Origin: Candidatus Auribacterota bacterium
GTDB lineage: Bacteria > Auribacterota > UBA6266
DNA: 14,195 nucleotides
NCBI GenBank assembly: GCA_016933315.1
Contig: JAFGBE010000108.1
Span: 1 to 14,195, forward strand
Direction: 5' to 3'
Numbering within the stretch: the stretch's first letter is position 1; each line of letters opens with the position of its first letter. The position numbers were made by a program, and so were the translations under genes. Of this stretch, positions 1-8,106 are shown piece by piece. The notes beneath the pieces are model-generated. The model saw nothing but the letters and a program-made list of their open reading frames with translations. It had not been told where the DNA came from and ran no database searches.

Positions 1-3
1 TAC

Positions 4-1296
4 TTACATATTGGTAATCTTATCGGCTATCCTCGATGCAGCTCCGCAATTGGCTACAACCAGGTTTTTGGCCCTTCGACCAAATTCCTTCGACACAGCT
101 TTATCCCTACATAAGGATACCAGTTTTTCCTCAAATTCAATCTCATTATTTACAATTACACAGGCCTTTGCATTAATAAATTGCGTCATAATATCCCTGA
201 AATTCTCCATATGGGGGCCGGCAATTATCGTTTTCCCCGCCGCGGCGGGCTCCAGTATGTTCTGCCCCCCCCTGCCAAACATACTTTTCCCTATAAAAAC
301 AATGTTTCCGAGATTATACACTTTTTTCAGCTCTCCGATGGTATCAAGGACTATGATCTCCCTTTTCTTCCTCTCCTCCGAATTGAACTCCCTGATTTTC
401 TTTCTCGTTGAATACACAAAACCGCTTTCCTTTACAAGAGCTATGACCCTGCTGAATCTTTCGGGATGGCGCGGCGCCAGAATCAATTTGGCGGAAACAC
501 ATTCTTTTTTCGCTTTTCCAAAAGCCTTTATCAGCATTTCCTCTTCACGTTCATGGGTGCTGCCGCCGATAATCACCGTGTCGCCCGCCTGGATTCCCAG
601 ATCGGAAGCCATTCCCATTATCTCATCCGCTTCGGGCTCGTCTCCAATGGCGCTTTCATATTTCAGGCTTCCCGCATAAGATACTTTTTCAGGGGACGCG
701 CCCAGGCTGGTTACCCTCTCAGCATCGAGTTCCGCCTGCATTATAAAAGCGGATATATATTTAAAAACAACTTTCAATACGGGAACAGCTTTTCGATACC
801 ATCCGTATGAATTATCGGAAACCCGCCCGTTAACAAGGAATACGGGCACATTATTGATTCCCATCGTTCTTATCATGTTCGGCCATAGTTCTGTTTCAAG
901 CATAATGAATAACTTCGGATTAACGGCTTGCACCGCTCTCTTTACGGCCCATGGGAAATCAATCGGATAGTATATTACAGTATCGTTGCTGCCCGCATAC
1001 TTCTGCGCAACCTGATTGCCGGTATTGGTAGTCGTGCTGACAACAAAATCACTCTCAGGGTATCTTGATTTTAAGAGAGCTATAAGCGGTTGCGCGGCAA
1101 TAACTTCCCCAACAGATACGCTGTGAATCCAGATAGTTTTGTCCCCCCGCAGTTTCCGTCTTACTTCCTGCGGGTAGAAACCGAACCTCTGCGGCAACCC
1201 CGCCCTGTACTTGTTCAGGTATAGCATCCTGAACAGGAAAACGGGAAGCATAAACAGAAAACCTATATGAAAAATGATATTATAGATTGCAATCAT
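4..1296 (-). CDS. waaA: 3-deoxy-D-manno-octulosonic acid (Kdo) transferase WaaA
   Basis: A 430-residue GT30 enzyme that transfers Kdo from CMP-Kdo to the tetra-acylated lipid A precursor at the cytoplasmic face of the inner membrane. An N-terminal hydrophobic anchor (about residues 3-27) is followed by KYRAGLPQRFG and IHSVSVGEV with Glu64, equivalent to the catalytic base of known WaaA. ETELWPN (134-140), NGRVSDNS, then a C-terminal CMP-Kdo domain with NILEPAAAGK (346-355, Glu349) and GPHMENF (360-366) complete the family pattern. Full length and all core motifs suggest an active protein. Whether it adds one Kdo or more cannot be told from sequence. The ATG at 1296 has no visible ribosome-binding site. 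It sits 92 bp after the methyltransferase, so it may be the last operon gene or have its own weak promoter. It marks the cell as lipopolysaccharide-producing. Confidence 0.96.
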   Translation of the reverse strand: MIAIYNIIFHIGFLFMLPVFLFRMLYLNKYRAGLPQRFGFYPQEVRRKLRGDKTIWIHSVSVGEVIAAQPLIALLKSRYPESDFVVSTTTNTGNQVAQKYAGSNDTVIYYPIDFPWAVKRAVQAVNPKLFIMLETELWPNMIRTMGINNVPVFLVNGRVSDNSYGWYRKAVPVLKVVFKYISAFIMQAELDAERVTSLGASPEKVSYAGSLKYESAIGDEPEADEIMGMASDLGIQAGDTVIIGGSTHEREEEMLIKAFGKAKKECVSAKLILAPRHPERFSRVIALVKESGFVYSTRKKIREFNSEERKKREIIVLDTIGELKKVYNLGNIVFIGKSMFGRGGQNILEPAAAGKTIIAGPHMENFRDIMTQFINAKACVIVNNEIEFEEKLVSLCRDKAVSKEFGRRAKNLVVANCGAASRIADKITNM

Positions 1297-1319
1297 AAGT
1301 ATATTATTTAACTGACTGT

Positions 1320-1348
1320 ATTTAAGAGGTGAATTCTATCAGATTCAA
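1320..1348 (-). promoter_or_regulatory. Weak sigma70-like promoter candidate upstream of waaA
   Basis: In the only real intergenic gap (1297-1388), the minus strand has TTGAAT (1343-1348) and TTAAAT (1320-1325) separated by exactly 17 bases, each matching four of six consensus positions. It would give a leader of about 17 bases before the waaA ATG, and no ribosome-binding site is visible there. No hairpin with a T-run was found in the gap, so read-through from the operon is equally likely. Confidence 0.25.
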
Positions 1349-1388
1349 GCCCTATATTCCAGAGTAATTTAAGGGAATGCCAATATAA

Positions 1389-2216
1389 TTATTTATCTAT
1401 CATCAGGCTTTTTATGTATTCGCCGGAAATATCTCCTTTTACGAAGAAACCCATGTGAGGAGAGGCATCACATAACCCGAACCCGGCGCCGAACAAAACA
1501 GGCGGAAATTCATGGAAGACCGATTCCCATAAATTTTTATCCAAAATCGAATCAAGAACTTTCAGGTAGGCAATATCGTGAGACACATAAAGGCCGCCGG
1601 CCGTCAGCCTCGGCCAAATCGAAGCAATGCACATTTTGGCAGAAGAAGCTATATCGACATCAACAAACGCCAGGGCGATTTTCCCGGGAAGGTTTATGCT
1701 GTTCAGGGTTTTACTGAAAAAACCCTTTTTAAAAACACAGGCCTCTATACTGCCGTATTTTTCTATATTTGATTTAACTTCCCCGATATCTCCTCTGTAC
1801 CTCCCCTTTTCCCACGGTGTTACCCATTGGGAGTTTCTTCTGGCATGAAAATCTGTTATATCCTCTTTGCCGGTCTCCGGCAACCCTTCAAAACTGTCGA
1901 AAATATAAAGTTTGCGGCCGGTAATTTCCGCGAGGATCGAAAGTTTTGCGGCGCTTGCCCCTGCATACGTGCCGCACTCCACAATATCCCCGTCCGCTTT
2001 CATGGAAAAGACAAATTCGGCAAGGAACAGGCCATCCGAGGATGTTGTAGCTGTCTTAATGTTCCTGTCTATTATCTCGAACCTTTTGATCACGCTTTTT
2101 CTGACTCTTCTATCCCATCCTGGGAAATCCCCGTTTTCCACGAATTTTCTTTTCAGGTAGGCATAACTGTCTCTTTTCGGTTTTCCGAATATCCTCCCGC
2201 GTAAAATATTTTTCAT
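1389..2216 (-). CDS. TylF/MycF-type SAM-dependent methyltransferase
   Basis: A 275-residue enzyme of the TylF (macrocin O-methyltransferase) family. Motif I is VECGTYAGAS at 79-88, then DSFEGLP at 107-113, and FVDVDIASS at 184-192, where the aspartates of the metal/SAM site fall. The following GGLYVSHDIAY (207-217) takes the place of the DDY often seen in macrolide methyltransferases, with one aspartate (D214) kept and isoleucine next to it. TylF-like enzymes O-methylate sugar hydroxyls on antibiotics and are frequent in polysaccharide clusters; methylation of one sugar of the glycan is the likely role (inference). The ATG at 2216 forms an ATGA overlap with the upstream glycosyltransferase and has GGGAG seven bases upstream. 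It is the last gene of the tightly packed block before a 92-bp gap. Confidence 0.88.
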   Translation of the reverse strand: MKNILRGRIFGKPKRDSYAYLKRKFVENGDFPGWDRRVRKSVIKRFEIIDRNIKTATTSSDGLFLAEFVFSMKADGDIVECGTYAGASAAKLSILAEITGRKLYIFDSFEGLPETGKEDITDFHARRNSQWVTPWEKGRYRGDIGEVKSNIEKYGSIEACVFKKGFFSKTLNSINLPGKIALAFVDVDIASSAKMCIASIWPRLTAGGLYVSHDIAYLKVLDSILDKNLWESVFHEFPPVLFGAGFGLCDASPHMGFFVKGDISGEYIKSLMIDK

Positions 2217-3352
2217 TTTCCCGCTCCCAGCAATTCATTATACAGGTCTATATATGTAAGAGCGAATTTTTCCCAGTTCCTGTTTTCCCTGACCCAGTCA
2301 TACCCTTTTTTCCCCAGCGCATCCATTTCCGCGGGATTTTCCAGCGCATACTTCAGTTTTTCGGCCAGGTCGCTTATGAAACCAGAATTGAAAAACAGGG
2401 CATTCTCGCCTATGGCGTCGACATTCTCGGGGATGTGGCTGCAGACGATACCCCTGCCGAGCGCCGCTGCCTCAAGCAGCATCATAGACATAGCCTCATA
2501 AGTCGAAGGAAATACAAAAAACCGGCAATGCCTGATAATATCAAATAGTGTCTTGCGGTCTTCTATTGCATCGATAAAAACCGTATTTTCCCTCTTTAAC
2601 TGCATCAGGTATTTCCTGTAATATCTGTCCTTAATGTTGCCAATTATCACTACAGGCGCGTCCGAATCAAAATTCCCGCTGGCTTTAAGCAGCATATCAC
2701 AGCCCTTGCTCGGTATTATTCTGCCGGCGCAAAAAAGGATATATTTGCCGGGCTCCAGTCCGTATTCCCTGCATTTCCTGCCGTCCAGCAAGTGTTTGAT
2801 GCGGTCTATGCTTTCAAAATCTATCCTGTTGGGGATAAACAGAACTTTTTTCCTGTATTTCTCTCTGTAGTCTTCGCTCAGTTTCCTTGAAACACATGTG
2901 CAGATATTGGAATACTTAATAAAAGGCCGTTCCACAACCCTGAAGAACGCTTTAGCAAGGAAGTTCCACTTGTCGCGTTTGTATTCCGCTCCGTGGGATG
3001 TTCCCAACACTTTGAATTTCATTCTGAGCAAGGGGACAATATAACCGTAATCCGCGCAATGCAGATGGATAAGGTCATAGTGTCCGAAAAAAAGCGCATG
3101 TAACGCGGAAAACAACCCGTACGAAAAGGCGCTGAGGTGCTTCCCTTTTATATCCAAGGCAGGAATGACTTCGAGGTTTTCGCGTTTATAATCCGGACTA
3201 CAGCAGCTCTTCTTGCCGTAAACCGTGACTTTAAAACCGTTGTTTAAGGCGCTTTGGATAATTTCATCGGCGACAAAATCCACACCTGCCCTGGGCGGGT
3301 AACCTTTTATGCCTATAACAGCGATGTGTTTTCCTTTTTTATTATTTTTCAT
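2213..3352 (-). CDS. Glycosyltransferase family 4 (DUF1972-like N-terminus)
   Basis: A 379-residue GT4 enzyme whose N-terminus (IAVIGIKGYPPRAGVDFVADE, residues 10-30) and HGAEYKRDKW at 120-129 resemble the DUF1972-type rhamnosyl- or glycosyltransferases such as WchF relatives. The C-terminal domain shows FIPNRID, CAGRIIPSKGCDMLL, and E286/E294 of the E-x7-E motif in YEAMSMMLLEAAALG. It would add a sugar to the lipid-linked glycan in the cytoplasm. The specific similarity to rhamnosyltransferases is a family resemblance, not proof of donor. The ATG at 3352 lies within the end of the radical SAM gene (11-bp overlap) and has no clear ribosome-binding site. The 3' end overlaps the methyltransferase by an ATGA. 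Both neighbours and tight overlap place it in the same operon. Confidence 0.92.
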   Translation of the reverse strand: MKNNKKGKHIAVIGIKGYPPRAGVDFVADEIIQSALNNGFKVTVYGKKSCCSPDYKRENLEVIPALDIKGKHLSAFSYGLFSALHALFFGHYDLIHLHCADYGYIVPLLRMKFKVLGTSHGAEYKRDKWNFLAKAFFRVVERPFIKYSNICTCVSRKLSEDYREKYRKKVLFIPNRIDFESIDRIKHLLDGRKCREYGLEPGKYILFCAGRIIPSKGCDMLLKASGNFDSDAPVVIIGNIKDRYYRKYLMQLKRENTVFIDAIEDRKTLFDIIRHCRFFVFPSTYEAMSMMLLEAAALGRGIVCSHIPENVDAIGENALFFNSGFISDLAEKLKYALENPAEMDALGKKGYDWVRENRNWEKFALTYIDLYNELLGAGK

Positions 3353-4364
3353 TTAAAATATCGCGCCCGATTGAAAGCTTTATCTTGTTTTTTATTATCC
3401 ACAAGACAGGAATCCACGGTTTGGACCTCATTGCAGGCCGCGCGCTGCCGACCATCCAGCATTTCTTCCTGCATTGTAAAACCTTTTCGCGTATCTCCCT
3501 TGCCTTATCGCCAAACCAGATCCGGTCAAAAGATTCATTTTTAATATTCCCTAGAATCCATGGTTCATCGCTACCATTGCACGCCATAATATTCCCATAG
3601 GGGTCAAGAAAGCAAAAATCCTTTGCGGCAGAACACACTATAGGCCTGTTTTCTCCCTTAATATATTTTATAATACCATAGTCAATAAAAGCCCGTCCCC
3701 AATCTTTCACCCGCAGCCGGATATTTTTTCTTTTCGAACGAAGAAGTTCTCCTATAAATTTTTGTACTTCGATAATAGTACCTTCAATATTTTCAATCCT
3801 GTTATCAAATTTATTGAAGTAAAAAGAGTTATGGATAACGGAACTGCTCAAGTCCAGATCCATTTCCACCGCCATCCGGTATAATTTCAACAGGTCATTC
3901 TTATTTTTATCCGAAATAACAATACTTAAACCTATATCTCCCACACCGGCCGCTCTTAACTCTTCAATACTCTCCAAAGCTTTCTCAAACCCACCCTTTA
4001 AACCCCTTAATCTGTCATTAAGCTCCTGCATGCCTTCAAGGCTTATCCTGAAAGCCGTATCGGGAAATTTTCGGCCCGTTTCCACTAATTTTTCCGTTAG
4101 ATATCCGTTCGTGCTGATGTCGATTTTACGCGATTTAGACCTTAGCGCTTCGACGATCTCCGGTAGGTCATCTCTTAAAGAAGGCTCACCGCCGCTGATA
4201 TTAATCCGCTTAAAGCAGGAAGGAAGTTTTTTCAGGTTTGACGGCCCGATTTCTTTTCCCTCCCCTGCGCGTTTCTGCCATATCCCGCACATCACGCATT
4301 TCGCATTACACCTGTACGTGGAAATAAAACACGCCTCTTTCGGATATCTAATTCTTTTTCGCAT
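3342..4364 (-). CDS. Radical SAM protein with SPASM-like C-terminal domain
   Basis: A 340-residue radical SAM enzyme. The [4Fe-4S] motif CxxxCxxC is at C19, C23 and C26 (CNAKCVMC), and SAM-binding GGEP is at 58-61 in ISGGEPSLRDDL; DISTNGYL matches the next conserved strand. The C-terminal part carries C244, C251, C262, C298 and C302 around FLDPYGNIMAC and CRKKC, a SPASM-type auxiliary cluster region that seems short of the full seven cysteines. It would make a 5'-deoxyadenosyl radical to modify a substrate. In this setting that may be a sugar, a lipid-linked glycan or a small molecule, but the substrate is not readable. No precursor peptide was seen next to it. It sits between two GT4 genes, overlapping both (17 and 11 bp). 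The middle of the gene is markedly AT-rich. The protein family is sure; its role is unknown. Confidence 0.9.
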   Translation of the reverse strand: MRKRIRYPKEACFISTYRCNAKCVMCGIWQKRAGEGKEIGPSNLKKLPSCFKRINISGGEPSLRDDLPEIVEALRSKSRKIDISTNGYLTEKLVETGRKFPDTAFRISLEGMQELNDRLRGLKGGFEKALESIEELRAAGVGDIGLSIVISDKNKNDLLKLYRMAVEMDLDLSSSVIHNSFYFNKFDNRIENIEGTIIEVQKFIGELLRSKRKNIRLRVKDWGRAFIDYGIIKYIKGENRPIVCSAAKDFCFLDPYGNIMACNGSDEPWILGNIKNESFDRIWFGDKAREIREKVLQCRKKCWMVGSARPAMRSKPWIPVLWIIKNKIKLSIGRDILNEK

Positions 4365-5583
4365 ACTTTCTTAACGCAACCCCGTATATTTCCATAAGTT
4401 TATTGTAATAAGCGGCGGGATTATAGTCTTTTTCCGCCGACAATCTTGCTTCCCTCCCCATTTCCGCAAATTTCTCAGGGTTTTCAAGCGCATAACGGAT
4501 TTTACCGGCAAGCCCGGAAATATCTCCGGGCTCGAAAAGCAGGCCGGTCCGGTTGTCTTTTACAATTTCCGGTATCCCCCCTATTTTCGATGCTATCACA
4601 GGCTTGCCAAGCGCAAAAGCTTCCAAAACTGACCTGGGATTATTCTCATAACATTCAGAAGGGACTATAGCGGCAAAAGACTCCCTGACTTCCTCCCTGA
4701 GTTCTTCCCTTCCTAAAAACCCCCTCAGCCGGACGTTTTCAAGCCCGTTGCTTCTTATAAACGACTCTATATCTCCCTTTATAGGCCCGTCGCCTATTAT
4801 ATCAAGCTCTACCCCAATATCTTTCGCCGCCTTTAGAAGTGTAAGCACACCTTTCTCCGGGGATAATCTCCCGAAATAAACAATTTTCCGGATGCCCGCG
4901 GAATCTGCCGGCGTATATTCTTTAAGCTCTATAAAATTAGGCAGGAGCACAATCCCGGGTTTAAACCCCATCTCGGACATTTTCTCCCTTAAAAAGATAC
5001 TGGGGGATATAAATATGTCAACAGCATCATAAATATGCATTATTTTATGGTGTAAATACATCTCAACGGCATTTAAAACGCTTTTAGCGTAGGAACCTTT
5101 TGTGCATTTTCTCAAAACGCACCAGAAAAAGCGGCCATTTCTGCATTTTTCGCACGGCCGGGCGCCGGACAGCATCAGATAAGTCGGGCAGACCATCTGC
5201 ATATCCCTCAGGGTCATCACGACAGGAATGTGCTTTTTCTTTATAGCATGCAAGATGGAAGGCGAAATATAATGGGATATATTGTTAATATGGACAATAT
5301 CGGGCCGGCATTCGTCCAGCATAAAAGATATCTTCTTTTTTGCCTCCAGCGAATACAGTATATTCGCCGCCGCTTTAAGTCTTGAGGAAACACTTAACTT
5401 CGCGTTCAGGTCAAAATTATCAATAAAACACCCGGAGTGCTCGAATTCCCGGTTCAGGGGATGCTTCATCCCCCAAAAATATACCTTATGGCCTTTCTTT
5501 TCAAGAAGCCGCCCTGTTTCGAGAGTGCTGATAGCATCTCCGCCTCTCGGGTATAAGAATTTATTTATCAGAAGTATCTTCAT
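4348..5583 (-). CDS. Glycosyltransferase family 4 with cysteine-rich insert
   Basis: A 411-residue GT4 enzyme. The N-terminal domain starts MKILLINKFLYPRGGDAIST; the C-terminal domain has GRLSPEKGVLTLLKA, IIGDGP, LRGFLGREELR and E313/E321 in the E-x7-E motif CYENNPRSVLEAFALG. Between the domains' conserved parts, five cysteines (C132, C144, C147, C155, C160) form C-x11-CxxC-x7-C-x4-C directly after TLRDMQMV. This insert marks a known GT4 subgroup in capsule and exopolysaccharide clusters and could bind a metal (inference). The ATG at 5583 overlaps the O-antigen ligase family gene by 23 bp and lacks a strong ribosome-binding site, so translation probably depends on coupling. Its 3' end overlaps the radical SAM gene by 17 bp. 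It probably adds a sugar to the lipid-linked repeat unit; the donor is unknown. Confidence 0.92.
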   Translation of the reverse strand: MKILLINKFLYPRGGDAISTLETGRLLEKKGHKVYFWGMKHPLNREFEHSGCFIDNFDLNAKLSVSSRLKAAANILYSLEAKKKISFMLDECRPDIVHINNISHYISPSILHAIKKKHIPVVMTLRDMQMVCPTYLMLSGARPCEKCRNGRFFWCVLRKCTKGSYAKSVLNAVEMYLHHKIMHIYDAVDIFISPSIFLREKMSEMGFKPGIVLLPNFIELKEYTPADSAGIRKIVYFGRLSPEKGVLTLLKAAKDIGVELDIIGDGPIKGDIESFIRSNGLENVRLRGFLGREELREEVRESFAAIVPSECYENNPRSVLEAFALGKPVIASKIGGIPEIVKDNRTGLLFEPGDISGLAGKIRYALENPEKFAEMGREARLSAEKDYNPAAYYNKLMEIYGVALRKYAKKN

Positions 5584-6985
5584 TATTACGATCGGCTATT
5601 AGTATTCCCCTGTTGCTCAAATAAACTGCGGCAAAAATCCAGAACAGCGAACTCGAATGATATGCAAGGTTAACGCTGTGCGCCATACCCGTGACAACAT
5701 ATGCGACAAAAATGCTGATAAACATGGTTAAGATATTTTTATCTCTGCCGCTAATATCCGAATACAGCTTCCAGCGGCGGAAAATAACCGCCAGGACAGC
5801 GGCAAAAGGGATAAGCCCTATTATACCGAGTTCGACAAGCAGAGAAGTGAAAACATTATGGGTGGGGCCTTTTACCATCCAGAAATGCCTGAAACGGAAA
5901 TTATCGTAACCGATACCGCACAGCCAGTTATCCTTGATCTGGTTCAACGCATCGTGAAAAACCTCAATCCTGGCATCAATCGTATCGTTATCGAATAATC
6001 TTTCGGAAGCCGTCCGCGGCAGGTCAAAAAACTGGAAACCTATGGCAAAACATATGAAAAAAGTAAAAATATAATAAAATGACTTAATCCTGTTCTTCTC
6101 GTTGAAAAAAACGTTCATTATATAAACGCTCAGCAATGACAGCCATGCGCTTCTCGATAATGTTATTGCCACGCCGGAACTTAAAATCACTATTGCCGCA
6201 ATCCACCACTTCTTCAGCTTTGCGGCGCAGGTATTGTAAAAATAAAGAGACATAGCCACTGCCATCGACAGGAAAAGGCCGGCCTCATTGGGCCCGAGAA
6301 AACTGCCTCCAGGCTGATAACCGCTGGAATCCTTATACATATAACTGAAATATTTATATCTTTCCTGCGGCGGGAAGAAGATATTTATCTCAGTTATCAT
6401 CTCAAAGACAAGATAAAGCGCCATAGGCAGGGAAAAGAAGATTATGATTTTCATCCAGCCAAGGAAATCCTTCCTGCCCAGCGGACAGTATCTGGCAAAC
6501 AAAAAATACAGCAGCGGGAACCCGAAAAGATAAAAGCTCCGTTTTCCTTCAGGGGAAACGGACTTTGACAAAGAAAACAGGGTCCACAGAAACAGCATGA
6601 CAATGAGCCCGTCAATATAATTTATCTCCGGGGCGGATTTCTTGGTGTAAATATCGACAATATCCCTGATAAAAAAAATAAAAAGAAAAACCAGAGGATA
6701 ATTTACCGTAATGATACCGAACCTTATCCCGAACAAAGAATACGAATTCACCCATGTCGGCATCCAGATAAGTGTAATAAAAAAGATAACATATGAATAT
6801 TTCGAGTCGAAGTAAAACAGGAAAACCGCGGCCAGGCCGATTAAAACCAGCAGAATGAAGATATGGTAGTCAACCGCGATTAAAAACCCCAGAAACACGG
6901 ATACCAAAGCGATGATGCCGTAAACATGGAACCTGTTTATCAGAGTCTCGCTGATATTAAACTGTTTTATCAGTTCATTTTTCAA
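5561..6985 (-). CDS. O-antigen ligase/polymerase family membrane protein (Wzy/WaaL-like)
   Basis: A 474-residue polytopic protein with about 10-12 hydrophobic spans and the hallmarks of the Wzy_C/O-antigen ligase family. A GPNEAGLFLSMAVAMS segment comes first, then SRSAW at 277-281 with the conserved arginine. A large periplasmic loop follows, containing DARIEVF, GIGYDNF (357-363) and THNVF with His376, and then ELGIIGL. In WaaL the equivalent arginine and histidine are needed to transfer undecaprenyl-linked glycan to the lipid A core. Polymerases (Wzy) share the fold, so sequence alone does not separate the two roles. Translation probably starts at TTG 6985, overlapping the upstream TGA, with AAGAGG seven bases away. 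It shares 23 bp at its 3' end with the next glycosyltransferase. With the flippase upstream, it gives the cluster a complete export and assembly step. Confidence 0.85.
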   Translation of the reverse strand: MKNELIKQFNISETLINRFHVYGIIALVSVFLGFLIAVDYHIFILLVLIGLAAVFLFYFDSKYSYVIFFITLIWMPTWVNSYSLFGIRFGIITVNYPLVFLFIFFIRDIVDIYTKKSAPEINYIDGLIVMLFLWTLFSLSKSVSPEGKRSFYLFGFPLLYFLFARYCPLGRKDFLGWMKIIIFFSLPMALYLVFEMITEINIFFPPQERYKYFSYMYKDSSGYQPGGSFLGPNEAGLFLSMAVAMSLYFYNTCAAKLKKWWIAAIVILSSGVAITLSRSAWLSLLSVYIMNVFFNEKNRIKSFYYIFTFFICFAIGFQFFDLPRTASERLFDNDTIDARIEVFHDALNQIKDNWLCGIGYDNFRFRHFWMVKGPTHNVFTSLLVELGIIGLIPFAAVLAVIFRRWKLYSDISGRDKNILTMFISIFVAYVVTGMAHSVNLAYHSSSLFWIFAAVYLSNRGILIADRNNEDTSDK

Positions 6986-8106
6986 AAAAGCGCCTCTTCG
7001 TACCGGGATATCCCTTTTTCAATATCATACTCGCCCGCCGCCGCGACAGCGCCGCCTGCAAGTTCCTTCAATAAAACCCTGTCTTCCAATAACCTTATGA
7101 TGGACTCCGCCAGTAATTTACTATCATGGCCGGGAACAATGAATCCGTTTACCCCGTCTTTTACCAGTTCCCTGCATATGTTTCCGCAATCAACACATAT
7201 TACGGGTGTGCCGCACGCAAAAGCTTCCGGAAGCACATTAGGAAAGCCCTCCCACAGCGATGACAACACAAAGATAGCGCTCCTCGAAATATACTTAAAG
7301 GGATTTTTCTGAAAGCCGGCAAAGGTGACTTTGTTTTCAATTTGAAGCGCTCTCGCCCGGCTCTCGAGTTCGGCAAGCAGGGGGCCTTCACCTAAAATAA
7401 GCAGTTCCGCGTCCATCTTCTCCAGAACGAGTTTAAAAGCTTTCAGGAGCAGGGCGTGGTTTTTCTGCTTTGTCAAAGAACCTGCCGTAACAATTACAGG
7501 CGCATTTCCGTCAAATACATTTGTTTCTGTTATTTTATCCCCTGATAAGACAGCAATGTTCTTGCAATCGGCCATATTGTGGATAACCGTTATTTTTCCT
7601 CTGTCTATCCCGCAGCCCGTAAGTTCTCCGGATATATCTTCGGAAACAGCTATTATCTTGTCGGCATACCTGTATAAAAACCTTACGAAGAACTTCTTTA
7701 TCTTCTGGTACCCTATGTTATAAACGGCGGCAATGCGGTTTCTTTCCGATATAACCAACCTGCTCTTTGAAAGTGATAGAAACCCAGCCAGTATCGTCGA
7801 AATATTGACATCTGTCAGAAAACTGACAACCGTATCGGGCTTGATGTTTTTAAGTGTTGCCGCAATTTTAACAATACGAAGCGCATAATTATATGCTTTT
7901 ATGAAAAAATTCGGAGAAGGAGATACTCCAAGGGAGAAAATTTTTACATCTGCCGGGATATCATATTGAACCTTTTTTTCATACAGCACAAGAGAAAGCC
8001 TGAATTTATCCCTGTCAAGGTATCTTAACAGGTTAGAGACCGTCCTTTCTGCGCCTCCTCCCTCCATAGTGGGAATGATAAATACAATTTTTTTTCTGTC
8101 AGGCAT
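6982..8106 (-). CDS. Glycosyltransferase family 4
   Basis: A 374-residue GT4 enzyme. The N-terminus has the GGGAERTVSNL motif (from residue 16) common in glycosyltransferases of polysaccharide clusters. The C-terminal donor-binding domain shows AGSLTKQKNH, ILGEGP, VTFAGFQKNPFKYI and E286/E294 of the E-x7-E motif in EGFPNVLPEAFACGTPV. This arrangement resembles PglH/PglJ-like and amylovoran-type GT4 enzymes, but the acceptor is unknown. The ATG at 8106 is preceded by an AAGGTGA (8110-8116) on the minus strand, a good ribosome-binding site, and overlaps the preceding glycosyltransferase by 8 bp. Its stop TGA shares bases with the TTG start of the O-antigen ligase family gene. It probably extends the same lipid-linked glycan as its neighbours. 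Confidence 0.92.
   Translation of the reverse strand: MPDRKKIVFIIPTMEGGGAERTVSNLLRYLDRDKFRLSLVLYEKKVQYDIPADVKIFSLGVSPSPNFFIKAYNYALRIVKIAATLKNIKPDTVVSFLTDVNISTILAGFLSLSKSRLVISERNRIAAVYNIGYQKIKKFFVRFLYRYADKIIAVSEDISGELTGCGIDRGKITVIHNMADCKNIAVLSGDKITETNVFDGNAPVIVTAGSLTKQKNHALLLKAFKLVLEKMDAELLILGEGPLLAELESRARALQIENKVTFAGFQKNPFKYISRSAIFVLSSLWEGFPNVLPEAFACGTPVICVDCGNICRELVKDGVNGFIVPGHDSKLLAESIIRLLEDRVLLKELAGGAVAAAGEYDIEKGISRYEEALF
6993..6998 (-). promoter_or_regulatory. Shine-Dalgarno AAGAGG supporting a TTG start
   Basis: The minus strand reads GAAGAGGCGCTTTTTTG. AAGAGG is seven bases before the TTG at 6985 and lies within the 3' end of the preceding glycosyltransferase. It is the main evidence that the O-antigen ligase family gene starts at TTG; no in-frame ATG is near. 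Confidence 0.6.

Noticed and set aside
11..679. A 222-codon open frame on the plus strand
   Set aside because: It lies opposite waaA, whose family motifs are unmistakable; its translation has no recognisable motif and it is an antisense shadow.
1297..1388. A rho-independent terminator or small gene in the only intergenic gap
   Set aside because: I saw no GC-rich hairpin followed by a T-run on the minus strand and no open frame with a ribosome-binding site.
1827..2204. Plus-strand open frames opposite the TylF-type methyltransferase
   Set aside because: They are antisense to a gene with clear motifs and show no coding features of their own.
2330..4500. Similar stretches near 2338 and 4477 (both encode YALENP) as a possible DNA repeat
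   Set aside because: They fall at the same place near the C-termini of two GT4 proteins and reflect a common family segment, not a duplicated DNA element.
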